NCBI RefSeq assembly: GCF_003144115.1
Contig: NW_020312013.1
Location: 62,001-126,000, forward strand
Length of the DNA: 64,000 nt
Direction of reading: 5' to 3'
From: Tilletiopsis washingtonensis
Lineage: Eukaryota > Basidiomycota > Exobasidiomycetes > Entylomatales
Below the pieces are notes generated by a model that was not told where the DNA came from, made no database searches, and was given only the letters and a program-made list of their open reading frames with translations. Positions within the stretch are counted from its first letter, which is position 1. The number at the start of each line of letters is the position of its first letter. Positions 45,028 to 54,937 of this stretch are shown here, in pieces. The position numbers were made by a program, and so were the translations under genes.

Positions 45028-46627
45028 TGTGTTGTTGTGGTGGGATGGAGAGAAGCGCCGTTGTCGAGAGCGCTTGAACAGGCTTTGAGCTGCTCGTGTT
45101 GGTCCCTTGCCGCCTTCGCGAGGAGGCGCGGCGCAGCGCCTTCTCTCGAGCGGGCGCAGCGCGGCGCCAGGCACCAATTTAGACACTCCGCCGCGGCCGG
45201 CAACGTGCCGAAGCGCGCCAGCGGAGCCGCGCCGGGCCGCCGGCTGCGTGCCTGAGCGCGGCCGCTCCGCCTCGCAGTGCCCCCTCCTGTACCTCTCCGG
45301 AGCCCCAGCATGCAGCACGGCCATCCTGCGCACGTTGCACCATCCGGGGCGTGCCAGCTTTCAGCTTAGCGCTGCAACTCAATCCGCAGCGGATTTGAGA
45401 TGCTTCATCGCGGCAGCGGGTGCCGGGACGGAGGAGCTCTGCGCAGCGCAGCCAGGTGCAGCACACCACCCTCTCCATCCGCCCCTTTCTCGCTCTACGG
45501 CCCCCTGTCTCTCTGCCGAGGGCGCTCGCGTTTGGCGTCAAATTGCAGATAAGCTTCTGCTCGAGATCTGTGCGGAAGCAGACGAAGCTTCTATCCGATC
45601 CATCTCGGACCTGGACGACGTGGCAGCACATCCTGTTCCTGCTCCTGTCCCTCTCCCCAGGCTGTTCACGCATTCGCGCATCTGCACCCCGCACCTGAGC
45701 GCTGCGCCCTCGCTCTCATCAATCATCGCTCAGCTCACACCACACGACTACGCGGCCGCTTACGCTGCAGCGTTTAGACGACAGCTCGTTCACGGCATGA
45801 GTCGGTTGCGCACGCTCTAGGGCGCCCGCTGCGGTGAGTGCGCTTGCTCTGCTTGCGATCGCATCCGCCTGCGTCAGGCCCGAGGAGCTACACGCCGGCC
45901 TGCCGCCCCATCGCAGCGCACGGCCCACTGCGCGCGTCGAGGTGTCGGGATGCCATCCATCCAGAGGGGTCTGGCAGCGGCGATGGGCAGCGGCAGCGCG
46001 TGCGGGGAGCGCTGCGGTGCCGAACGCCGCAGCCGATGCCGCTGCAGCAGCTGGGGGAGGACGTCATCGCGGCGGCGCGCGTCCGCGCCAAGCGCCGGGC
46101 AGCGCTCACGCATCGGGCCTGCTGCTCGCCGCGCCGCGCGCTTCGCCGCTCTTCTCCACGCGGCCGCCGCTCTCCCCGCATCATCATCGTGCGGCGAGCG
46201 CCGCGCAGGCAGCGGAGAGGGGAGAGAGGCCGGCCCTCGGTCCGCCCGCCGCGGCCAGTGAGCCGTGCTGCGGCTGCGCTGTGCCGCGCTCTCGCCCGCC
46301 AATCGAGACATGCTGGCTGGCGGCGTGCCCTCGTGCGCTCGCAAATTCGCCGGCGCGGCCGCGGATGCAGCGGCGCTTGCTGCCGCTGTGGAGAAGGCGC
46401 GGCGCGCGGTGCCCCAGGATCCGCACAGGCGCCGCGTTGGCCGTGCTCTCGTCTGCTGCTGCTGCACCTGCGCCGCCCGGGTGCAGCCTTCCGCCTCGTC
46501 TCCACCTCCGCACTCTGCCTTCCTCACACCCCACACTCACATCCGCCGCACAGCAAGCCCGTCACCTCAGCCGCAACACATCCACACAAGCACATCCGCA
46601 CACGCACACGCACCACGCACACCTGCC
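45028..46627. promoter_or_regulatory. 1.6 kb divergent intergenic region, aminotransferase / disordered protein
   Basis: Open frames here are Cys/Arg/Ala-rich and overlap in all frames, so no gene is supported. The last 120 bp before 46628 form a C/A/T-rich leader (cttcctcacaccccacactcac, cacatccgcacacgcacacg), consistent with an expressed gene's 5' untranslated region. Confidence 0.4.
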
Positions 46628-48262
46628 ATGGCCACGGCCTCGCGCACCAGCCTCGTCTCGCAGAACAGCTTCTCCAGCAGCACCGGCAGCGGCAGCGGCG
46701 GCGCCGGCAGCAGCAGCCATGGCGGCGGCCCGCTGAGCAGCACCGCCAGCCTCGCCGGCACCTCGTCGTCGGGCGGCAGCGGCGGCATCCTCGCCAACGC
46801 CCACGAGGCCACGCCGCGCTCGCGCGCCGACAAGGGCAGCGGCTTTGCAGCGGCGCTCAAGACGGCCTTCATCCCGCCGCAGCCGGGCAAGCAGCTGCCC
46901 AAGAGCAAGAAGCCGCTCGGCAAGACGTTTGAGCGCCAGACGCCGCTGGGTCCTGGTGGCACACATGCCGGCGGCGACGTGCTGCCGTACGACCCGCGCG
47001 GTGAGGCGGCCAGCGCCGGCGACGGCATCCTGCCGCCCGACGCTGCGGGCCCCGGTGCGCGGGCGCGCGCCGCCAGTGCCGCCAGCACGGGCAGCTCCGT
47101 CGACGGCCTGCCGCCGAGCAGCGACGGCAGCGGCGCATGGAGCAGCGACGGTGCCATGCTCTCGCCGGCCTCGGAGAGCGGCGGCGACGAGGCAGCGTGG
47201 CACCGGCGCGGCAGCAGCGCCACGACGGCCAGCAGCGCCGGCGGCGAGTCGAGCAGCAGCGGCAGCCAGTGCGCCATCCGCTTTGCGCCGCTGCCGTCGT
47301 CGGGCCGCCTGAAGCGCGCCAACTCGATCACCATCGGCGTCGCGGCGCGCTCGCACCTGCTCTCCTCGCAGGGCGCCGCGCGCCAGAATGCCGCCGGCTG
47401 GCAGCAGGCGCAGCTGCACCCGCCCAGCTACGGCTACGGCGCCGGCCAGGTCGACCCCAGCCAGAAGCACAACACGCAGATGTGGTACAACGGCGGACCG
47501 AAGCCCGACGACGTCGTCGACGTCGGCGAGGAGCTGCGCAAGGGTGCGCTCAAGGCGTGGCGCAAGGTGCGCGGCGGACGCTCCGAGAGCCCGGCGGCCA
47601 AGGCCGAGGGCGACGGCAAGGGCGCAGCGGCTGCTCCTCAGGTGGCAACAGAATCGCCTGCCGCTGGTGATGCCACGCCGCGCCGCGCCGGCAGCCCTGA
47701 CCACGCTGCGCGCACCTCCAAGGACGAGGCGCACCCGCCCGAGGGCGGCCAGCCGCACTCGTACCACCTCGCCGACGGCGACGACCACACAGCCGAGGGC
47801 GCGCGCACGCCGCGCAACGGCATGACGCGCCGTCTCTCCACGGGCGCGTTCCTGGGCAACGCCAGTCTGCGCGGCATGCAGGACGACCGCCGCAAGAAGG
47901 TGCTCGGCCTCGACGGCGGCGACGATGAGGACGAGGATGAGGAGGAGGCGCGCGGCAAGCGCGAGAACGCACGCTTTGCCGAGAGTCTCGGGCGCACAAA
48001 CGCCGAGCACCTGGTCAGCAAGACGGGCTCCGAGCACTGGCATCCCGGCCTGCGCCACGCGCGCGCCGAGGCCGATGCGCGCAAGGTGCAGACGGTCACA
48101 CCGGACGCCGAGACATCCGACGACCTCAGTGTCGACTCTGAGCGCGACGACGACGTCGATGACGAGGAGACGCGCGAGGCCGAGCGTCTGGCTGCTGCCG
48201 CCGCCGACCGGCCGACGACCAAGGCCGGCGGCCTGGAAAAGTTCGAGAAACACACTGGCTAG
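46628..48262 (+). CDS. Disordered Ser/Gly-rich protein, function unknown
   Basis: Intronless, 544 residues. The start at 46628 (gccatgg context) gives MATASRTSLVSQNSFSSSTG. Not recognised. The first 60 residues are a Ser/Gly/Thr run. Possible short linear motifs follow: FAAALKTAFIPPQPGKQLPK, RLKRANSITIGVAARSHLL (basophilic kinase-type site RxxS), NTQMWYNGGPKPDDVVDVGE, LRKGALKAWRKVRGGRSE, GMTRRLSTGAFLGNASLRGM, and an acidic DEDEDEEE cluster. No membrane segment or catalytic domain. The short well-formed islands in a disordered background suggest a regulatory or scaffold protein, but that is a guess. The GC3-rich codon pattern matches neighbouring genes, so I think it is real. Confidence 0.72.
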   Translation: MATASRTSLVSQNSFSSSTGSGSGGAGSSSHGGGPLSSTASLAGTSSSGGSGGILANAHEATPRSRADKGSGFAAALKTAFIPPQPGKQLPKSKKPLGKTFERQTPLGPGGTHAGGDVLPYDPRGEAASAGDGILPPDAAGPGARARAASAASTGSSVDGLPPSSDGSGAWSSDGAMLSPASESGGDEAAWHRRGSSATTASSAGGESSSSGSQCAIRFAPLPSSGRLKRANSITIGVAARSHLLSSQGAARQNAAGWQQAQLHPPSYGYGAGQVDPSQKHNTQMWYNGGPKPDDVVDVGEELRKGALKAWRKVRGGRSESPAAKAEGDGKGAAAAPQVATESPAAGDATPRRAGSPDHAARTSKDEAHPPEGGQPHSYHLADGDDHTAEGARTPRNGMTRRLSTGAFLGNASLRGMQDDRRKKVLGLDGGDDEDEDEEEARGKRENARFAESLGRTNAEHLVSKTGSEHWHPGLRHARAEADARKVQTVTPDAETSDDLSVDSERDDDVDDEETREAERLAAAAADRPTTKAGGLEKFEKHTG

Positions 48263-48528
48263 GCACCGCGCGTGGCCCAGAGCGTCGCCTTTTCTTCGTT
48301 CGTGCGGCCGCTGCCCTGCCTCTCCTCGTCTTCGATGCATACCCGACTCCTTCCTCCGAGCTGCGCGACCCATCACCGCCTCTGTCGTCTCCGGTCTGCT
48401 TCACATGGATATCATCTTTTGCTACAAAGTGCGGGCTGCGTGCGTGTTGCATACAAGTACGGAGGACGGGGTGCGGTGCAAAGCAAGGGAAAGCATGAGG
48501 AGGCGTCAAGCGGTACCGGGCCCGAGCG

Positions 48529-50783
48529 CTACAGAGCGTTGCTGCTGCTGTCCTCGGTGCCCGGCGGGCTGCGCCAGGCGCCGTAGCGGCTGCGCGGCAG
48601 GATGCTGGCGTGCTGCGTGGCGTCGAGCACCTGCTGCCGGCTGCTCTTCCACGAGCCGCCGCCGGGCGAGGCGGACATCGTCGGCGGGCTCATCATCGGC
48701 GGTGAGCGCTCCGCCGGCTCGGCGCGGATGACGCCGTATGGCGTGGCGAACTGCATGCTGGAGGGGTTCGTCGGCGTTGACGGCGCCGTGGTGGCCTTGC
48801 GCGGCGAGCCCTTACCGGCGCCGGACAGCTCGCTGCCCGACCGCGTGCCACGCAGGATCTTGGCGCGCGAGGCCGAGCCTCGTCGTGTCCGCACCGGACT
48901 GGGCATCGCTGTGAGCGAGGAGTCATCGCCGGCGTCGCTGCTCTTGGCCTTGCCTCCGGCGAGCTCGTGCGTGTGCGTGGTTGAGCTGCGGTAGCTGCCC
49001 GACGACGTGGCGGCCGAGCCTCGCCGCATGCCGCCGCTGCGCTGCGTTGCGATCTGCTCCTCCTCACCGGTGAGCGACAGGAACGGCGCCGAGGCGGCGA
49101 CAGAGCGTGCCACCGACTGCTGGCTCCTCACGCCGACGGACTGTGACTGCTTCTCCGACTCGGCCTTGTGCGCGCCAAGCAGGCCGAACAATGGCCGCGG
49201 CCGCTCGACGGGCGCCGCGCGCTCCTCTGGCTCAGGCGAGAGCGTGAGGGACGAGTCGAAGCTGCGCCACAGCACGGCGACGATGACCGCCGAGCCGAAG
49301 ACGGCGGCCGCGTAGCCGGCGATGAGGTTGGCGATCATCTGGTTGCGCCCGATGGTGTTGTAGCGCGCGCTGTGGTACGCCTCGCCGGCGAGGATGCCCG
49401 CCGAGGTGGCAAACGTCGCGGCGCCGGCGCTGATGCCAAAGTACTGGATGACGATGTTGCGGTACAGCAGCTGCAGCAGCTCCTTGCGCCGGCTCGCTGC
49501 AGTGCCAGCAGACAGGTGGGTGCGCTGCTGCTTCATCGGCGGGTAGAGCGTCGCCACGCCGACCTCCTTGCCTGCATCAGGAGGTCCCTGCGCGGCGGCG
49601 TGCTTGCGGCCCGTGCCGTATGCGCCGGCATCGCCGTCGGAGGTGCAGAACACGGGCCGCATGCCGCTCGCAGCGTCGTCGCGGCCGTCAAGCTCGGCAG
49701 AGGGAAAGAAGTGGAAGGAGTGCAGCGCCTCGTCGCGCTTGCGTGCCAGCTGCACCTGGGCGCGCACGCGCCAGATGGTGTGTGCGCCAATGGGCACAAA
49801 GACGAGCACCACGATGCAGGCCCACGTCGTCCAGATGGCCATCGTCCAGGCGTAGTACCAGTAGGCCCGCGTGACGCTCAGCCAGATGTCTCGCGCCTCG
49901 GCCACGAGCTGCGGCAGCGCCGGCGGGTTGGTCGACAATGCAGCGGCGCGCCATGCCTCGTGGCGCGGCAGCTGGGCGTCGTACAGGTTCGACGCCAGGA
50001 TCGTCGGCCCGAGCAGCGAGGCAATGCACACGACCGGCCCGCTCATCCAGATGACGTTGAAGAGCGCGGGCTGGATGAAGTTGCGGCGCACGCCGCCCTT
50101 GCCACGCATGCGCAGAGCGTCGGGGAACTGCGAAGGTGCGTCAGTCGGCTGCTGGTGCCTCGAGGACAGGTCACTCACAGCACTCAGCGTACCCCAGGCA
50201 CAGAGCCAAGCGCCCAGCCACAGCGGCCACCAGACTAGCTGTCGCCACAGAAAGAAGCGCTTCGGGAAGGCGTCGGATTGGTAGTGCTGTGCGGCGACGA
50301 TGTGAGCTGCGCCTAAGCCTTCGACGCCCAGCGCTGCTCACCTGGACGATGACGAAGACATAGGCGCTGTACACGGCCGTGTAGATGAAGATGCAGCTGC
50401 ACAGGCTCATGACGGCATTCGGGATGATGTAGGTGCCCGCCGACGTGGGGAAGAACTGCACCAGCCAGGCGCTCCGCTTGATGAAGCGGCGGATCACGAT
50501 GGTGACTGCCGATCCGGTCAGTGCTGCAGCGTAGCATGTCCACGACGGACTCACGGGCGGCGAGGACGAAGGTGATGGTGATGCCGGCGACGACGTACAT
50601 CTGGACAGGAGCACATCTCAGCCTGTGACAGCCCTCACCGCGCTGCCTCGCACGCACCTGGACGTAGAAGCTGTGGGGCAGCGCCGGGTGGAAGAGCAGG
50701 TGCATGAAGCCCACGAGCGCCTGCGCATCGTCCTCGGGCAGCACGCCCGCCGGCAGCGTGGCGTTGAAGTGCGTGAGGCCCAT
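48529..50783 (-). CDS. Multi-pass membrane protein with long cytoplasmic tail, function unknown
   Basis: Start at 50783: MGLTHFNATLPAGVLPEDDA. About four short introns in the N-terminal half. Hydrophobic segments in order: MYVVAGITITFVLAALTIVI (across a 49-nt intron at about 50551-50503), YIIPNAVMSLCSCIFIYTAV, FFLWRQLVWWPLWLGAWLCA, FNVIWMSGPVVCIASLLGPT, YAWTMAIWTTWACIVVLVFV, FGISAGAATFATSAGILAG, and MIANLIAGYAAAVFGSAVIV. That makes seven likely transmembrane helices. A Ser/Thr/Arg-rich tail of about 230 residues follows, ending PPGTEDSSSNAL at 48529. Seven helices plus a phosphorylation-rich tail recall a fungal receptor, but no known receptor motif is visible, so I do not assign one. An acidic N-terminus without a signal peptide fits an extracellular N-terminus. 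Confidence 0.75.
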
Positions 50784-52589
50784 GGCGTGAGGCTGCGGAT
50801 GGCGGCCGTTGCAGACACGCTCAGCAGCTCAGGTGCAAGGTTCGCGCGCGCGCCGGCTGCAGACACGCCGCGAGCGCGCCGGCGGGTGGAGAGGGAAGAG
50901 GTGTCGCAGGGGTCCAGGGATGGCGGTGGGACGGCAGGACGCACCCCTCGCAGCCATGTCGTCGTCGTCGCCGCGGCTGCGGCGGCGCAGTCAGCCGGGC
51001 GCCGTGACAGCGAGCGGCAGACGAGCGTGGCCGGCGGCGAGCGGCGGGCGAAACCGCGCCGCCGTTTGGCGTCATGCGAGCGTCTCACCTCGGCGCGGAG
51101 GAGCGCCACGACGCGCGCGGGAGCACGAGCAGCGAGAGGCTCGCCCTCGTCTCGCCCTCGTCGGCCGCGGATCTGCACTACGCATGCATGGGCGTGCTCG
51201 CTTGATGGAAGCAAAGGCGCCGCGCACACGGCGGGGCACCGCGTCGCAGCGAGAGAGGCGAGCGAGAGCGTCGTGCTGCAGAGGCTGCAGCCGCAGATGC
51301 GCTAGCCACGCTCTGCCGCGCTAGACGGGCGCACCTGCCCTCTCCAGCGGCGGAGTGCCCGAGCACAGATGAAGCGCAGGCAAGCATGACGACAGGCCCC
51401 CCGCACCAGCGCGGAAAGCGTCACCTTCACACAGCCGCAGGCGCCTGTAGTGTGTCTCGAGGACCGCCTTCGCTGATCTACGAGGGGCTGTGAGAGGAGC
51501 ATGCGCAATGGAGCACTCCGCTGCTGCGGCAGCGCAATGCGGGGAGATTCGAAAATAAGCGCAGCGTCGGCGTCGGGCAGAAGGGCGCTCGCTTCAACAA
51601 GATCCCGGCGGGCAAACGTCACCCGCAGCAGCAGCAGCTCCGCCCGCCGCACAAGCGGACGCCGAGCCGGCCAAGGAGCGCTGCGTGCTGCGGCACCGGC
51701 ACCGGCACACTCGACGCCGAGGCTAGTCGCCGCAAGCCGGAGCAGCGGAGGTGCGGAACGGCGGGTGCTGCGGCACCGCTGCCGAGCGCTCACCGCTCTC
51801 ACCGCTCGCTTCCTCTGCTCCCGGGCACTTTTGCGCTGCACCACGCGCTGAAAGCGCCGCACAGCTTAGCGCCGGCGAGGGCTGCGCAAATGAACGAGCA
51901 GCAGCCGGCGGAGAAGCCGCATCGGCTCGCTCCGCAGCGCGCAGGCGAGGCGATCACGTTCAGCCGCTGCGTGCGCACAAGCGTGGGCATCTCGGCCCGT
52001 GATCGGTGCACCCCTGCTCGCCTGCCCACGCCGCCGACGGAAGGTGACAGACAGCAAGGTGCGGCCTCGTCAACAGAAGCACCCATGCGTGCCTGCTTGG
52101 GACCACGCAGATCCGCTACAGTACCCACGCGGGGCTAGGCACGAGCCATGCGGGCATTCGCAGGCGCTGCAGGGGCCAAGGGCGCCGTCGGATGCAGCGC
52201 GGCACAAGGGGTCCGCTCGGCACGGGTGGCACGGTGAATTTGCACAGAGAGCAGGCAAACATGCAAGGCAGCACAGAAACGCTGCCTCGGAGGAGGAGGT
52301 GGGAGCGAGAGGCGTGGCTGAATGTGTGTGTAATGCATGAGTGGGAGAAGGGCGATGAGCTTGAAGTTGCAGGAGTGTTGCGCACACGAGACGTTCGGAA
52401 ATGCAGCGGGCGGGCAGGACTCGGGAGAGCTTGGAGCAGTCGCGCGCATCAGCGGGTGGTGGCAGGCGGGTACGTGAATGGCGGTATCTGTATGTGTATG
52501 ACCGACGGGAGAAGGCGAAGGAGGAGAGCGCACTGCGCAGAGGCACAGTGGGCCCTGACAAGGAGGAGAGAAAGACGATGGCGGCACGC
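50784..52589. other. 1.8 kb interval without a supported gene
   Basis: Holds the membrane protein's promoter and the transcription factor's 3' region. 52240-52580 is purine-rich on the + strand. All frames are open in GC-rich parts but give low-complexity Arg/Cys/Ala translations. No RNA gene seen. Confidence 0.4.
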
Positions 52590-54937
52590 TCAGCACGGCA
52601 TGCCTTCGCCGACGTAGCGAGGCACATGCGACATGCGCGTGTCGACGGCCGTGCGCTGCCGCTTGGGACTGGGCAGGGCATCGCCGACGTCGGAGCGCTT
52701 TGCTGGATTTGGCGACGACGCCATGGAGCTCACCGTCGTCCGGCGTGTCGGCAGGCTGTCGCGCGGACTGCCCGAGTGGCTCGATGAGCCGTGCGTAGAG
52801 ATGTTGCCGCGCTGCTGCACCTCGTCGAATTGCTGGCCATACGCAGCGCGAGGCGTCGAGCGCTCGCGAGCGGCGGCAGACTCGCCAAGGCCGACTGGCG
52901 TGCGGAAGGCAGGACTGCGCTCGTGCGTCTCGTCCTGTGCTGCATTACGCAGCACCGCAATCGACGGATGCGTGGCGTCGTTGCCAAGCTTGAGGAGACT
53001 GGCGACGACGTATGCACGGCCGAGCGTCTCGGGCAGGAAGAGGTCGGCGCCAAAGTAGCCACCGAGGTGCAGACGCACGCTGTAGAAGTCGAACGTGCCG
53101 CTGCGCAGGCGCACGCGGAACGTGTTCTCGACGAAGACGGTGCCTGCGGCGGGCAGCAGCAGCTGGGCCGGCGGAGCGTTGAGGATGACGGCCGGGTGTG
53201 CCGGGGCGCCCGACGGCCGGATGCCGACGGGCCGGATAAGGCTTTGCCAGAGGTCCTCCAGCTGCGGGCCCTCCGTCGGGTGGACGAGGTCGAAGAGGCT
53301 CAGCTGCTGGAGCTCCTCAGGCCGCAGACCAAGCAGCGTGCTGCACTCCTCCGAGGAGCGGACGCACTGCAGCTCCGTCGAGCAGATGAGAGAGACGGTC
53401 GGCGCATGGCGCACGACCTCGGATGCTGGCGTCGATGCAGCAGGCGTGTACGGAAGCTCGCGTGCATGCACCGGCGGCTCGGTGGCGTGCGGCAGCACTG
53501 CTGCTGACGACCAGCTGCGTCCACGGCCATGATTGACCTGCAGCTGTTGAGGGATGGACCGCGGCGCATGCATGGCGTCGTGGCCGTCGATGGACTCGCG
53601 CCGAGCCCACGCTTGGCTGGGTCCATGGTGTGCTGCTGCGGCGGCCCACGGTCCCGTGTCGCCGGCTTCCGAGTAGCGTCGGAAGCTGTGCTGTGGCGGC
53701 GCAGCTTCACGGTGCAAGGCGACATGGACGCCTTTGGGCGTGTGGTGCGCCGGTCCCACGGCGCCGGACGCTTGGCGAGGCTGCATTGATCCGTGTGCCG
53801 CAGGCTGGTGGCTGATGACGGGAAGCGGTGAGCCGGCGGCGGCGGCCTCGCGATCCTTCAGCCTCGGTCGACCGCGCTTCTTTTGCTGCGACAGGAAGCG
53901 TGAGTGGACAGGCGGTGAAGGTGGGTGCGCTTACTCGACTCACCACGACGTCGATGCAGGTGTCTGATTTGCCGAGGTTCACACAACGGCGGCATGGTCT
54001 GCCGACTGGAAGAGAGGCTTGATGATCAGCTTTGTGTAAGTGGCGAGCAGTCATGATGCTCACCATCGCATGCAAGGTGAGCCCGCTTGCAGTTGAGACA
54101 GGCGCTGGGCACATGCTGCTTGCCAGCCTTGCGTCCGCTCAACGGCATCGCAGTCGAGCCCGAGGAGCCAGTGGCCGTCTGATACGACGTGCTCGCCATG
54201 TGCAGGTGCATGCCGCTGATATGCGGCTGCGAGTGCGAGTGCACCGGTCCGGGCGGACGGACGACTCGGTCCTGACGGAACGCCTCCTCGCCCCGTGGGT
54301 GCGCCGTGCCACTGGGATGCGTGAGCGTGGCGGGATGCAGGCGCGGTGGCGACGAAGCACGGTGCGGGCTGTGCGCCGGAAGGTGACTCTCCGCTGCCAT
54401 GGTGCGACTGTAGAGAGGCGGCAGCCGTGTGGCGCCGAAGGATGCCTCGTCGGACGCACGCTTGAAGCGCGACAACGGCTCGGGCAGCGTTGGAGCACGG
54501 TGTTGGCGAGCAGAGCCTTCGGCGACCGGCAGCCGGTCCGACGAGCGCGCCGAGGGCGACGCATTCAGGTCGTTGGCAGGCGGTGCACGCTGTGGCGGCA
54601 TGTCTTGGAAGAAGGCCGAGCGCTCGGACCGGCCGCCAAACGGTGGCAGGCCGCCGAGACCCAGAGGCGAGAGCTTCGGAGCCGGAGTGTAGTCTGTTGA
54701 TGAGAAGGATCAGCACCAGCAAGCACGGCAAAAGACGTGCAACGCACCAGGCCGGTATGTCACAGACGCACGCCGAGCTGCGGCCTCAAAATGTGCCGAC
54801 GTCGAGCGGGCCGAGAGGTCCGACGCGGCCGACGGCGGTGAGGCGGAACGCGGCTCGTCCATGGCTGCGAGGCGTGGCAGGCGGAACACATTGCCACCGC
54901 TGCCGCCGTCGCTTGCGTTGGAGCGTGGTGAAGACAT
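52590..54937 (-). CDS. Zn(II)2Cys6 transcription factor with PAS-like domain
   Basis: Fungal binuclear-cluster DNA-binding regulator, nuclear. The start at 54937 gives MSSPRSNASDGGSGGNVFRL. Four exons were resolved in phase. A long Ser/Pro/His-rich N-terminal region precedes the zinc cluster, which is split by an intron: ACLNCKRAHLACD, then VGRPCRRCVNLGKSDTC, i.e. C-x2-C-x6-C-x5-C-x2-C-x8-C. Directly after another intron is QKKRGRPRLKDRE, basic and AT-hook-like. The C-terminal half has a PAS-like stretch (PTVSLICSTELQCVRSSEEC, LLGLRPEELQQLSLFDLVHP, FRVRLRSGTFDFYSVRLHLG) and ends RYVGEGMPC. The zinc cluster sits in the middle, unlike the usual N-terminal position. Similar middle-Zn plus PAS proteins exist in basidiomycetes, but I do not name an orthologue. 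The target genes are unknown. Confidence 0.88.

Noticed and set aside
50521-50551. An apparent 31-nt intron in the membrane protein gene (GTGAGT ... CTGCAG).
   Set aside because: The in-phase acceptor GGCAG 18 nt further on gives a 49-nt intron with a CTGAC branch site and a better transmembrane helix.
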